From an uncultured Desulfatitalea sp. (lineage in GTDB: Bacteria; Desulfobacterota; Desulfobacteria; Desulfobacterales; Desulfosarcinaceae), in contig CALMNL010000011.1 of assembly GCA_937868765.1 (NCBI GenBank), positions 186,001 through 250,000 on the forward strand: 64,000 nucleotides of DNA, written 5' to 3'. Position numbers and translations under genes: made by a program. Positions 54,798-63,192 of the stretch are shown one piece after another (the first letter of the stretch is position 1; each line of letters begins with the position of its first letter). The notes under the pieces were generated by a model, which was not told the DNA's origin, did no database searches, and saw nothing but the letters and a program-made list of their open reading frames with translations.

Positions 54798-54859
54798 CGC
54801 CTGTTATGGTGCCTCCCAGGATCGGATGTTTTCAACCACATGACATTCAGGAGGAGACC

Positions 54860-55039
54860 ATGACCCGCTATCACGAAAATCGAGACGGCCAGGAATTTTT
54901 CGAGTACCACGGCAATACCGCCATCGAACGGATCCGCCGGTACCGGGGGCGGGTGCGGCGGGAGTGGCTTTTTTTCGATTCGGCGGAAGAAGCCGAAGGC
55001 TTCTTCAACGAGCATTGCGCCAGCGTAGAGGTGGCCTGA
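54860..55039 (+). CDS. Small soluble protein of unknown function (59 residues)
   Basis: A 59-residue acidic protein starting at ATG 54860 behind AGGAGG. It contains a tight pattern of aromatic and charged residues (FFEYHGNTAIERIRRYRGRVRR, then WLFFDSAEEAEGFFNEHC). It has no signal or helix long enough for a membrane span. The strong ribosome site and the coupled downstream mini-gene argue that it is real. I recognise no family. It is divergent from the polysaccharide synthase. Confidence 0.7.
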   Translation: MTRYHENRDGQEFFEYHGNTAIERIRRYRGRVRREWLFFDSAEEAEGFFNEHCASVEVA

Positions 55040-55134
55040 TGGGACGTGCCTGGCTCAGCGGGGCCATCGACTGCCTGGTGATGGGTTTGTTTCTGGCCAT
55101 GAGCGTGGGGCTGACCTTGATCATGTGGCACTGA
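55039..55134 (+). CDS. 31-residue single-helix membrane microprotein, candidate
   Basis: The ATG at 55039 overlaps the stop of the 59-residue gene in a TGATG junction and encodes 31 residues: a short N-terminus, then a hydrophobic helix (about 9-29, CLVMGLFLAMSVGLTLIM) and a final TrpHis. The tight overlap suggests translational coupling. The last 14 bases overlap the 3' end of the convergent sensor kinase gene. No homologue family is known to me, so this is a prediction. Confidence 0.5.
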   Translation: MGRAWLSGAIDCLVMGLFLAMSVGLTLIMWH

Positions 55135-57025
55135 GGGGCAGGCTCACGGTGATGGTGCAGCCGGGACCGGCGTTGTTGGCGGCTGTCACACGACCGCCCA
55201 TGGCCTGGGTGAGCTTGCGCACCAGGGCCAGACCGATACCGGTACCGCTGGTGGTGCGAGTCAAGGCGTTGTCGGCGCGATAAAAGTCGTCGAAGATTTT
55301 CTTGAGGGCGCCCCTGGCGATGCCCGGGCCGGTGTCGGCCACGGCGATCTGCACCTCGGCTTGCACCACCCGGGCGCTGACCGTGATATGTCGCTGGGCT
55401 TCGTTGCGGCCGAACTTGATGCTGTTCTCCACCAGGTTGATCAGAATCTGGAGCAAAGCTTCGCGGTCGAAAGCAAAATCGGGCAGGCCGTCGGCCTGGA
55501 ATATCAGCTCGAACCCGTCCTGGCCCAGTTTGGGCGCCATGACGGCGCGCACCTCGGCCAGCAGGTCCGCCAGCCGCCCCGGCTGCATGTGCACCGGCCG
55601 CTGCTTTTTCTCCAGGCGCGAAAGCTCCAATACATTGTTAATCAGGCGGGAGAGCCGGGCGCTCTCGGACCCGATGATCCCCAGGTAGGTCTGCTCCCGC
55701 TCGGGGGTGGCGGCGATGCCCTGCTCGAGCATCTCCACGTACATGCGGATGTTGGTCAGGGGTGTCTTCAGCTCGTGCGTGACGGCCGAAACGAACTGGG
55801 AGCGCCGCTCGGAGAGCGCCACCACGGCCCGCACGCTCTGGTAGATGGCCAGCAAGCCGAGGACCACGATGGCCCCCAGGGCGATGAGCGCCGCGTGCAG
55901 CATCCGCCGGGCCGCCGAGGCCGGCGCGCCGTTGCCGGACACCGAGGCATGGATGAAATTGAATGGGGCCGGAAAGGTACGCGCCGCCACGATCGGCTCC
56001 ACTTCCGGTGCCGGGGCGTCCGGCTGGCCGCCGCGCAGGACCGTCAGCCGCAGATGGGAAAAGCCGGCCATGGGGTGCGGATCGAAGTGCGTGCGCGCCA
56101 GGTGTTCCAGAAACGGCGCGACCTGCAGCACGAACCCCTGGCGGAAGATCCGGTCGTTGATCGCCACCCTGCGGAAAATGAAAACGCGTCCGTCATCGAT
56201 GAACACCGATTGCAGCGGGGCGATCTCCACCTGGAATCGCGGATGCGCCCCGGCCTCGACCGCCGGCCCGGCGGGAGCGCTTTCACTATCCCTGCCTGCA
56301 CTCTGCAGCCGGCGGGTCTGTTCTCTCTCTTCGCGCTGCGCCGTGGCGGAAGCCGGTGCCGGGCTGTCGGCCGCGCTGCGCTCCTTGGCGCGCCACGCCT
56401 CATCCCTGGCGACGTTGGCCGCCTGGCCTAAAGTCAACTCTTCCACCCGGACGCTTTTCTGGCCCAGGGCACCCTTGGCCGGCTTGCCCTCCGAAGGCGT
56501 CAGGTAGCGGTCGGCAAAGCTCTTCTGGGCAGGCGCCTCCTGTTTTTTTACTATCGGCGCCGGCTTTTCCGGCTCGGCGCCGGACAGCAGCGCATACTTC
56601 TTCTGGTTGAAAATGCGGTTGGCCTCCTGAAGCTGGGCCACGAGCGCCCGCCGGGAAGCGGGAACCTGCCGCAGATCATCCACCAGCGGCGTTTGCAGCG
56701 ATCCGTCGGGGTTGTTTTGGAGGTAGCCGAGGATGAACGTTTCCCGGGGTGGCTCGGCCAGAGGCGACGACTGGATCGGTTGGCCCATCGGGGCCAGCGT
56801 ATGGCCGTAGGCTTCCACCGAACGGCCCTCCTCCCGCCGCACCAGCTCGGCCAGCTCCTGCTCCATTTCATCCAGCAGGGTCTCGGCAAAAAAGCGCAAC
56901 TGGCCCAGCTCTTCCTGGGCCACGCCCGCATAGGTGCGCCAGATCACGAACGAGAGCGGCAGGCATAGTGCTGCGAAGAAGATCAAAATGTAGAGTTTGA
57001 TCCGGGTCATGGTTGTCGCCGCCAT
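55121..57025 (-). CDS. Membrane sensor histidine kinase with a long extracytoplasmic region
   Basis: A 634-residue kinase with TM1 at about 8-28, an outside region of about 350 residues, and TM2 at about 377-396. A HisKA domain follows, with phospho-His417 in SAVTHELKTPLTNIRMYVE, then an HATPase with NLVENSIKFG, ADTGPGIA and TTSGTGIGLALVRKL. In the outside region, residues about 155-255 are Ala/Glu/Arg-rich with QKSFADRYLTPSEGKPAKG, a low-complexity segment that splits two folded parts. It overlaps its regulator gene by one base (TGATG at 57025). An internal ATG at 57010 is possible. It senses an unknown envelope signal. Confidence 0.92.
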   Translation of the reverse strand: MAATTMTRIKLYILIFFAALCLPLSFVIWRTYAGVAQEELGQLRFFAETLLDEMEQELAELVRREEGRSVEAYGHTLAPMGQPIQSSPLAEPPRETFILGYLQNNPDGSLQTPLVDDLRQVPASRRALVAQLQEANRIFNQKKYALLSGAEPEKPAPIVKKQEAPAQKSFADRYLTPSEGKPAKGALGQKSVRVEELTLGQAANVARDEAWRAKERSAADSPAPASATAQREEREQTRRLQSAGRDSESAPAGPAVEAGAHPRFQVEIAPLQSVFIDDGRVFIFRRVAINDRIFRQGFVLQVAPFLEHLARTHFDPHPMAGFSHLRLTVLRGGQPDAPAPEVEPIVAARTFPAPFNFIHASVSGNGAPASAARRMLHAALIALGAIVVLGLLAIYQSVRAVVALSERRSQFVSAVTHELKTPLTNIRMYVEMLEQGIAATPEREQTYLGIIGSESARLSRLINNVLELSRLEKKQRPVHMQPGRLADLLAEVRAVMAPKLGQDGFELIFQADGLPDFAFDREALLQILINLVENSIKFGRNEAQRHITVSARVVQAEVQIAVADTGPGIARGALKKIFDDFYRADNALTRTTSGTGIGLALVRKLTQAMGGRVTAANNAGPGCTITVSLPLSAT

Positions 57026-57753
57026 CAAATCGGATTGTCTTGCGTTTTCTGCTTTCCGCTTTCATCCCGCCAGCGATAACCCTCGCCGCGGACGGTCTCG
57101 ATCAGGCCATGGGCCTCATTCAACAAATTGAGCTTCTTGCGCAGCTTGAGCAGGTGGATATCCACGGTGCGGGTTTCAATGGCGCCGTCCACATAGTGCC
57201 ATACCTCGGTGAGCAGCTCGCTCTTGGGCACGATGCGCGCCTGGTGACGGTGCAGGTAGGCCAGGATATCCATCTCCCGCCGGGTCAGCTCCTGGACCTG
57301 GGTACCGCAGGTGGCCCGCAGGTTGCGGCCGTCGAAGCGCATCTCCCCGTACTGGATGCACTCTTCCCCCAGGGGCTTGCCGCTGCGCCGCAGCACCGCC
57401 TCCACCCGTACCATCAGTTCGCGCAGGGAGAACGGTTTGCTGACATAGTCATCGGCGCCGGCCTTGAAACCGGTGACCACATCCGCTTCGGCACCCTTGG
57501 CCGTGAGCATGATGATCGCCTGGGTCGGTCTGTCGCGCCGCAACTGCTTGCAGATGGAAAAACCGTCCATGGTGGGCAGCATCACATCCAGCAGCACCAG
57601 ATCGTAGCCGCCGGATCGCGCCGCCGCCAGTCCCTGGCCGCCGTCGGCGGCTCCGTCGGCGGCATAGCCGTTGAACACGAGCAGATCCTGCAATCCTTGC
57701 AGAATGGCCGGGTCGTCCTCGACCACCAGAATACGGGCTTTGGGATGCTTCAC
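57025..57753 (-). CDS. OmpR-family response regulator
   Basis: A 242-residue regulator with acidic pocket VVEDDPAI, phospho-Asp in LVLLDVMLPTMDG near residue 50 and Lys in DDYVSKPFSL, then a winged helix with LTRREMDILAYLHRHQARIVPKSELLTEVW and RTVDIHLLKLRKKL. I chose GTG at 57753, with AGGAG five bases upstream; a TTG further up has none. It is coupled with the kinase gene and divergent from the VWA operon. Tandem repeats at 57825-57846 are candidate binding sites. Confidence 0.94.
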   Translation of the reverse strand: MKHPKARILVVEDDPAILQGLQDLLVFNGYAADGAADGGQGLAAARSGGYDLVLLDVMLPTMDGFSICKQLRRDRPTQAIIMLTAKGAEADVVTGFKAGADDYVSKPFSLRELMVRVEAVLRRSGKPLGEECIQYGEMRFDGRNLRATCGTQVQELTRREMDILAYLHRHQARIVPKSELLTEVWHYVDGAIETRTVDIHLLKLRKKLNLLNEAHGLIETVRGEGYRWRDESGKQKTQDNPI

Positions 57754-57824
57754 ACGCGGGCTCCTAGCTTGCACGGTTCACTATCAGTGGCCCCAGCCTA
57801 CACCATGGCGCCCCCTGCCGCAAA

Positions 57825-57846
57825 GTAAAAGTTGTGTAAAAAGTGA
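57825..57846. promoter_or_regulatory. Tandem direct repeats, candidate OmpR-type response-regulator box
   Basis: GTAAAAGTTGT (57825-57835) is followed directly by GTAAAAAGTGA (57836-57846), an 11-base period as seen in PhoB/OmpR-type tandem sites. It lies between the divergent response-regulator gene and the VWA operon, about 100 bases before the latter's start codon. The match is to repeat geometry, not to a known consensus. Confidence 0.5.
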
Positions 57847-57947
57847 CTCCTAACCTTTTGCAATCCTTTGAATTGTCTTTACGGTCGGCTTTTGTAGAAT
57901 CGGCCCCAGCAAGCGATAAAAAACATTCCGAAGGAAAGGAGCAGAAC

Positions 57948-59369
57948 ATGCGGACATACAAAAAGGGTTTGATCGTTATCGTGGCGTTGATTGCAGTGAC
58001 CAGTGCGGCCCTGGCGATGATCGGCGCCGGGTCGTCGATGGGCGGCGCGGACCGGGCCGGTGGACAGGTCGGCGACCAGCGGCTCATGGTGGACACCACC
58101 CTGGCCCAGGACAAAGTGCTTAAAGGATCGGATGGCCGGGTGGCCCTGGCCCTGGCCCTGACGGCTGCGACCCTGCCCGAATTGCGGGAGAAAACGGTCC
58201 AGCCGGTGGACCTGGCCATCGTCCTGGATCGCAGCGGTTCCATGCAGGGAGCCAAAATCGAGGCGGCCCGCCTGGCTGTCCTGCGGCTGATGGAACGGCT
58301 CGGACCCCGGGATCGGCTGGCCCTGGTGACTTACTCGGACGGCGTGCAGCTGGTGGCGCCGTTGACCGCCATGGATGAAGGCAGCCGCCATCGCTTGATG
58401 GGGATCGTCGACCAGATCTTTGCCGACGGCAACACCAACCTGGGCGGCGGGCTGCGCCAGGGCATCGATCTGTTCATGGGGGCGCCGGCTGCGGATCGTC
58501 AGCGCAAGGTGATCCTCATCTCCGACGGCCTGGCCAATCAGGGGATCACCGATCCCGTGGCCCTGGGACAAATAGCCGCGGCGGCCACCGACCACCATTT
58601 TGCGGTGAGCACCGTGGGGGTCGGGCTCGATTTCAACGAACTTCTCATGACCACCATCGCCGACCAGGGCACGGGCCGCTACTACTTTCTGGAAGATCCC
58701 ATGGTCTTCGCCCAGGTGTTCGAAAAAGAGTTCCAGCAGGCCCGCCAGGTGGCGGCTTCCGGCGTGGTGCTGCGCATCCCCCTGGAAAAAGGCGTCACTT
58801 TGACCGCCGCCGGCGGATACCCCATCCGGTTGGAAGGCGACCTGGCCGTGATCCCCATCGGCAATCTGGTTTCCGGCGAGGCGCGCAAGCTCTTCCTCAA
58901 CTTTCAAGTGCCCACCGACCAGGCGCGCACCTTTGCCCTGGGGAAAATCGAGCTGCGCTATGACCGCGGCGGCCAGGAACAGATTCTGGCGGGCTTGCCT
59001 GCCTTGACCGTGGCCTGCGTCGACAATCCCCAGGCGGTCGTGGCCAGCGTGGACAAGGATACCTGGGGCGAGCAGGTGGTGCGCGACGAATACAATCAGC
59101 TCAAAGAAGAGGTGGCCGAAGAGGTGCGCAAGGGCGATGCCCAGGCCGCGCAGCGGCGCATCCAGAGCTATGAAGCCCGCAACCGCAGCCTGAATGCCCA
59201 GGTGGGCTCGGCGGCCGTGAGCGATCACCTGGAGAATGAGGTGAAGCGTCTGCGCCAGAGTGTGAGCGAAACCTTCGCCGGCCCGCCGGCCGCCGTGGCC
59301 GCCAAGCAGAAGCAGACTTCCAAGGCGCTGCAGTACGAGAGCTATCAGGAGCGGCGGGACAAGAAATAG
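57948..59369 (+). CDS. VWA-domain membrane-anchored protein
   Basis: A 473-residue protein with an N-terminal signal or anchor helix (about 7-26) and a von Willebrand factor A domain with an intact metal-binding DxSxS (residues 94-98) and TYSDGVQ, then SDGLANQG. A beta-rich domain (about 265-360) and a C-terminal coil ending in KQTSKALQYESYQERRDKK follow. AAAGGAG precedes the ATG at 57948. It is extracytoplasmic if the signal is used. VWA proteins often work with AAA ATPases; none is here, and the next genes encode a PspA-like protein and a membrane protein. Confidence 0.9.
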   Translation: MRTYKKGLIVIVALIAVTSAALAMIGAGSSMGGADRAGGQVGDQRLMVDTTLAQDKVLKGSDGRVALALALTAATLPELREKTVQPVDLAIVLDRSGSMQGAKIEAARLAVLRLMERLGPRDRLALVTYSDGVQLVAPLTAMDEGSRHRLMGIVDQIFADGNTNLGGGLRQGIDLFMGAPAADRQRKVILISDGLANQGITDPVALGQIAAAATDHHFAVSTVGVGLDFNELLMTTIADQGTGRYYFLEDPMVFAQVFEKEFQQARQVAASGVVLRIPLEKGVTLTAAGGYPIRLEGDLAVIPIGNLVSGEARKLFLNFQVPTDQARTFALGKIELRYDRGGQEQILAGLPALTVACVDNPQAVVASVDKDTWGEQVVRDEYNQLKEEVAEEVRKGDAQAAQRRIQSYEARNRSLNAQVGSAAVSDHLENEVKRLRQSVSETFAGPPAAVAAKQKQTSKALQYESYQERRDKK

Positions 59370-59421
59370 ACTGAAGAGTGTATGTCGAAAATTGAAGAGG
59401 ACAGGCAAAGGAGAAACACCA

Positions 59422-59982
59422 ATGGCGATCATGACGCGGTTGTTACGGCTGTGGAAAGCGGATTTGCACGGGGTGATGGATCAGCTCGAGGACAAGGCCT
59501 TGCTGCTCAAGCAGTGCCTGCGGGAGATGGAGGGCAGCCTGCACCAGAAGCAGGCGCGCCTTGCGCAGCTGCAAGGGCTCCGGGAGCAGCTGGGCAGGGA
59601 TCAGGCGACGCGCCTTCAGGAGCGGGAGCGGCTGGAGGCCGACATTGCCCTGGCCGTGCGCAAGGAGAAAGACGAAATCGCCCGCATGCTGATCCGCAAA
59701 CGCATGCTGCTGGAGGCGGCCCACGCGCAATTGGAAGGCCGGCGGCGCCATCTGGAAGAAGAGGCCCAGCGCCTGGCCCAGACGATCTCAGAACAGCAGG
59801 GCCGCTACGAACAGCTCAAGATAAAGGCGGCGGCCTGCTGTCAGCAGGCCGAAGCGCGCACAACGGAAGAAGCCGCCCCGGCGTGGGACGCATCGGCCGG
59901 TTCCACCCCGGCCACCGAGGCGGAGGTGGAACTGGAGCTGATGCGCCGCAAGGAGGCCTTGGGCCAGGGAGGTGCCCCATGA
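59422..59982 (+). CDS. PspA/IM30-like coiled-coil protein
   Basis: A 186-residue helical protein with a PspA/IM30-like layout: short basic N-terminus (MTRLLRLWKADLHGVMDQLEDKALLLKQCLREME) then long charged coiled coil (about 35-145) and an acidic tail. It is shorter than PspA (about 220), with an Ala/Pro linker near residue 150. AAAGGAG precedes the ATG. It overlaps the membrane-protein gene by four bases and follows the VWA gene by 52. It probably binds the inner membrane and buffers damage, with the divergent two-component system as regulator. Confidence 0.85.
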   Translation: MAIMTRLLRLWKADLHGVMDQLEDKALLLKQCLREMEGSLHQKQARLAQLQGLREQLGRDQATRLQERERLEADIALAVRKEKDEIARMLIRKRMLLEAAHAQLEGRRRHLEEEAQRLAQTISEQQGRYEQLKIKAAACCQQAEARTTEEAAPAWDASAGSTPATEAEVELELMRRKEALGQGGAP

Positions 59983-60515
59983 ATCGACCCATTCGCACGA
60001 CGGTGGTCTTTGGCCTGATCAGCGCCCTGCTCGTCTATCCCGTGGTGGGGTTGCTGACCGGCCGCTGGGGCGGGGCCCTGGGGTTCAAGCTGGCCCTGTG
60101 GCTCGACCTGGCCATCTACAGCGCGCTGCTCGTACGCTGGAGCAAAAGCCGCCTGCTGCCGGCGTTCTTCCCCCTGGGAATTCTTTTGGCGGCGGCCTTA
60201 TGGCCCTGGAGCCGTTCAGGGTTTTTCCTATTGACGCTGGGGGTGTTGAGCTGGATTCGCAGCGGCATTTGCTTCAAGGCGCCGCCGCTGCGCCTGCTGA
60301 CCGCGGAAACCGTCGCCATGGCCGGTGGCGCCGGCCTGGTGGCCCTGCTGGGGCCCGCTTCGGCGCTGACCTGGGCTCTGGCGATCTGGCTCTTTTTCCT
60401 GGTCCAGACCTTTTACTTTTACCTCATGCCCGGCCTGGAAGAAAGAACACCTGCGCCCCATGACCAGGATGCATTTGAAGTCGCCCTGCGGGAGGCGGAA
60501 AAGCTGCTCGGCTGA
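59979..60515 (+). CDS. Membrane protein of unknown function, fourth element of a VWA/PspA-like unit
   Basis: A 178-residue membrane protein with about five hydrophobic segments (starting VVFGLISALLVYPVVGLLTG, then ALWLDLAIYSALLVRW, then FFPLGILLAAALW) and a soluble acidic tail of about 25 residues (DQDAFEVALREAEKLLG). It overlaps the PspA-like gene by an ATGA junction. I recognise no family. It likely anchors or senses membrane state for the PspA-like partner. Confidence 0.8.
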   Translation: MNRPIRTTVVFGLISALLVYPVVGLLTGRWGGALGFKLALWLDLAIYSALLVRWSKSRLLPAFFPLGILLAAALWPWSRSGFFLLTLGVLSWIRSGICFKAPPLRLLTAETVAMAGGAGLVALLGPASALTWALAIWLFFLVQTFYFYLMPGLEERTPAPHDQDAFEVALREAEKLLG

Positions 60516-60747
60516 AAGCGCCGGCGCCGGTCGTTGACAATGCGCATGAGTTCTGACATTTTGATGCGAAGTCGATTCGCCTGACTTCCGCCCGCGAACC
60601 GGCGCCGGCCGTCGTCCCATCGAGGCCATGCGTCCGGCGCTGCAGCTGCCTCGGAGCCCCCCTTACGGATGCGCTTCCGCTTTCGCAACAGGGTGAATCG
60701 GAACAGTAGAAACCCGGCAACAATCCAACCAGGCAAAAGGAGGCGTC

Positions 60748-61206
60748 ATGAAAAAAGTGCTCAGGTGGAGTGTGTGTGCTCTGTTCGTCGCAGGGATTTT
60801 CAGCGTGGCCTACGCCCAGTTCGCCAAGCCCGAGCAGGCCATCGAATACCGCCAGGGCGTGATGCTGGTCATGGCCCATCATTTTGGTCGCATCGGCGCG
60901 GTGGTCCAGGACAAGGTGCCTTTCGACAAGGCGTCCGTGGCCAAGGATGCGGAACTGGTCGCCACCCTCGCCACCTTGCCCTGGGAGGCGTTCATGGTTC
61001 CCGGCGCTGAAAAAGGCAAGACCCATCTCAAGGCCGAGGCCTTGAAGGATAAAGAGGGTTTCAAGGCCGCGGCCGATGCAACCATGGCCGAGACGGCCAA
61101 ACTGGCCCAAGTGGCCGCCGCCGGGGAACTGGATGCCATCAAAACCCAGTTCGGGGCGGTGGGCAAGTCCTGCAAGGATTGCCACGAGAAATACCGCTCC
61201 CGATAG
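60748..61206 (+). CDS. Cytochrome c' (class II c-type cytochrome)
   Basis: A 152-residue exported protein with a signal peptide (cleavage after YAQ near residue 24), a four-helix bundle pattern and a C-terminal heme motif CKDCH close to the end, as in class II cytochromes c. Mature length of about 129 is typical. AAAAGGAGG precedes the ATG. Cytochromes c' bind NO or CO, and can protect against nitrosative stress. Its usual membrane partner, a cytochrome b561, is encoded downstream on the opposite strand. Confidence 0.93.
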   Translation: MKKVLRWSVCALFVAGIFSVAYAQFAKPEQAIEYRQGVMLVMAHHFGRIGAVVQDKVPFDKASVAKDAELVATLATLPWEAFMVPGAEKGKTHLKAEALKDKEGFKAAADATMAETAKLAQVAAAGELDAIKTQFGAVGKSCKDCHEKYRSR

Positions 61207-61212
61207 TTCCAT

Positions 61213-62442
61213 ATGAGACGTGCCATTAGCATTACCGAAGCCTTGGAGACGACACTGGGGTTCATTCCTTCGACCGCTCCGGAATTCGTTTCACTGGTTG
61301 ATCTTGTGGGGCGGATGCCGACCTCCGATCTCTATGCCAAAGTAAACAGTCCTTCCGTCGACGCTTCACTGAAAGACGGCTATGCCGTCAGGTCGGCGGA
61401 CGTGGCGGACGCCGGTCCAGGGAACCCGATCACCCTGCAATTGGCCGGCCATATCACCGCCGGCCAAAAGACGGGTATTACCCTCAAAACCGGCCAAACG
61501 TTTCGGATCACCACCGGTTCCCCCATTCCGGAAGGGGCGGATGCGGTGCTCTCCGAAGAGTATGCCTCTTTGGACGGTCAGCATGTGATCTGTCGAAACA
61601 CGGCTGAAAGCGGCCGAAACGTCCTGGCCCGGGGGACCGATATCCGCAAAGGGGAGTGCGTGGCCCGCCAGGGCGAGAAAATCACCCCGGCGACTGCCGG
61701 TCTGATCACCACCGCCGGTCTCGATGGCGCCCACGTATACAAACGCCCCAGGGTCTGCGTGATCGCCACCGGTGATGAGGTCGTGGCCCCCGGGCTCCCC
61801 CTGCCCGAAGGGAAGCTCTATGCCAGCAATGTCATCGAAATCTGCGCCTGGCTTCAACATTTCGGAGTCGGCTTCCAGATCGCCTTCGCCCAGGATCGCC
61901 CCAAAGAGATTGCCGCGCTGATCCGGGAGCACCTTTGTGCTGCGGATGCCTTCATTACCAGCGGCGGCATCTGGGGCAGCGAAAGGGATTTGATGCTTCA
62001 CGTGCTCGAAGGCCTCAATTGGCAGGGATGCTATCATCGCGTGCGGATGGCGCCGGGGAAAGCGGTGGCCTTCGGTCTTCTCGAAAACAAGCCCTTTTTC
62101 TGCCTGCCCGGCGGACCGCCGTCCAATGAGATGGCCTTTCTGCAAATCGCCCTGCCCGGCCTTTTGAGAATGTCGGGCGGGCGTTTCCCGCCTTTTCCGC
62201 TGATGGCCGCCACCCTGACGGCGGATGTCTTCGGTGATGACACCTGGACCCAATTCATCCACGCGCAGCTTGAAAAAGATAGCGGCGGGTGGCGGGTTAC
62301 GCCGTTGCGGCAGAAGAGTCGCCTTCGATCCATGGCCTGCAAGAATGCCCTGATCATGCTGCCCGAAGGCTGTGGATACCTCGCTGGCGGCGCTTCCATC
62401 ACGGTTCAAGTGCTGGACTCCGAAGTTCTCTGCAGCGCTTGA
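61213..62442 (+). CDS. moeA: MoeA-like molybdopterin molybdenumtransferase, divergent active-site motifs
   Basis: A 409-residue MoeA-type protein with all four domains: a DASLKDGYAV loop near residue 55, TTGSPIPEGADAV near residue 100, a GPHN-like CVIATGDEVV near residue 180, and TSGGIWGSERDLM, MAPGKAVAFG, CLPGGPPSNEMAFL in the catalytic domain. Where E. coli MoeA has GGVSVGDYD and PGNP, this protein has GGIWGSERD and PGGPPSN, so it belongs to a distinct subgroup with possible altered metal or substrate handling. Its ribosome site is weak; it starts six bases after the cytochrome c' stop and may rely on coupling. Confidence 0.9.
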   Translation: MRRAISITEALETTLGFIPSTAPEFVSLVDLVGRMPTSDLYAKVNSPSVDASLKDGYAVRSADVADAGPGNPITLQLAGHITAGQKTGITLKTGQTFRITTGSPIPEGADAVLSEEYASLDGQHVICRNTAESGRNVLARGTDIRKGECVARQGEKITPATAGLITTAGLDGAHVYKRPRVCVIATGDEVVAPGLPLPEGKLYASNVIEICAWLQHFGVGFQIAFAQDRPKEIAALIREHLCAADAFITSGGIWGSERDLMLHVLEGLNWQGCYHRVRMAPGKAVAFGLLENKPFFCLPGGPPSNEMAFLQIALPGLLRMSGGRFPPFPLMAATLTADVFGDDTWTQFIHAQLEKDSGGWRVTPLRQKSRLRSMACKNALIMLPEGCGYLAGGASITVQVLDSEVLCSA

Positions 62443-62469
62443 TGCCGGTGACATTGCTGTGGCGATCTA

Positions 62470-63168
62470 TTATCGAAGCCAATAAAAGATTCCCGCGATG
62501 CACACAGCTGCCATGATCAGGGCGAGCCAGCTCGGCTGCACGTCCGTCATCTTAGGATCCAGAGGGCCCTGCCAGAGCTTGTGGCCGGTGATCATGGGTT
62601 TCACCAGGTTCTCTTTTTTTACCAGCAGATAAAAGAGAATGGCGACGATGTGCAGGCAGACCAAGGTGATGATCACCCCGGCGTTAAATTGATGCAGATC
62701 GGTGACCCGCGCGGCGGTGGCATCGCTCACCAGTGGATAGAGCGGCCCCTGGGTGGCGATGTCGTCGGTGGCGAAGAGGCCGGAGACAGCCTGGAACCCC
62801 AGCGCCAGCAGCATGGCCACGATGGACCAGCCCCCCAAAGGGTTGTGGCCCAGGTGACGCTCGGCATCCGGCCCCAGCAGGCTGCGGGCGTAGCGCCAGG
62901 CCGCCGCAGGGCCTCGGACGAAAAGGGTGAAACGGACGGTGCCGCTGCCGATGAAGCCCCATATCAGGCGGAAGAGCAGCAGGGCCAGGATGGTCTCGCC
63001 GCTCCACACATGGTACTGCATGGCATTGCCACCGATATTGGCAGTGACGAACGAGGTCACGACCAGCAGCACCAGTATCCAGTGAAACAGGCGTGTGGGC
63101 AGGTCCCAGACATTCACCGGCGCTTTCTCAACCGGCGGTGCCGTGGGATCCTTCGGGAAATACGGCAT
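62470..63168 (-). CDS. Cytochrome b561-family membrane heme protein
   Basis: A 232-residue di-heme cytochrome b of the Ni/Fe-hydrogenase cyt b/b561 family. Four to five helices carry conserved His in LFHWILVLL, MQYHVWSGETILA, DLHQFNAG and VCLHIVAIL. AAGGAGA precedes the ATG at 63168. It passes electrons between quinone and a periplasmic partner; the cytochrome c' gene at 60748 is the obvious candidate. It is convergent with the MoeA-like gene. Confidence 0.92.
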   Translation of the reverse strand: MPYFPKDPTAPPVEKAPVNVWDLPTRLFHWILVLLVVTSFVTANIGGNAMQYHVWSGETILALLLFRLIWGFIGSGTVRFTLFVRGPAAAWRYARSLLGPDAERHLGHNPLGGWSIVAMLLALGFQAVSGLFATDDIATQGPLYPLVSDATAARVTDLHQFNAGVIITLVCLHIVAILFYLLVKKENLVKPMITGHKLWQGPLDPKMTDVQPSWLALIMAAVCIAGIFYWLR

Positions 63169-63192
63169 ATGCTTCTCCTTCGTTGCGGGCCA

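Noticed and set aside
59382-60515. Single 377-codon protein covering the PspA-like and membrane-protein genes
   Set aside because: The first half is an out-of-frame shadow of the PspA-like gene. The real membrane protein starts at 59979 with an ATGA overlap.
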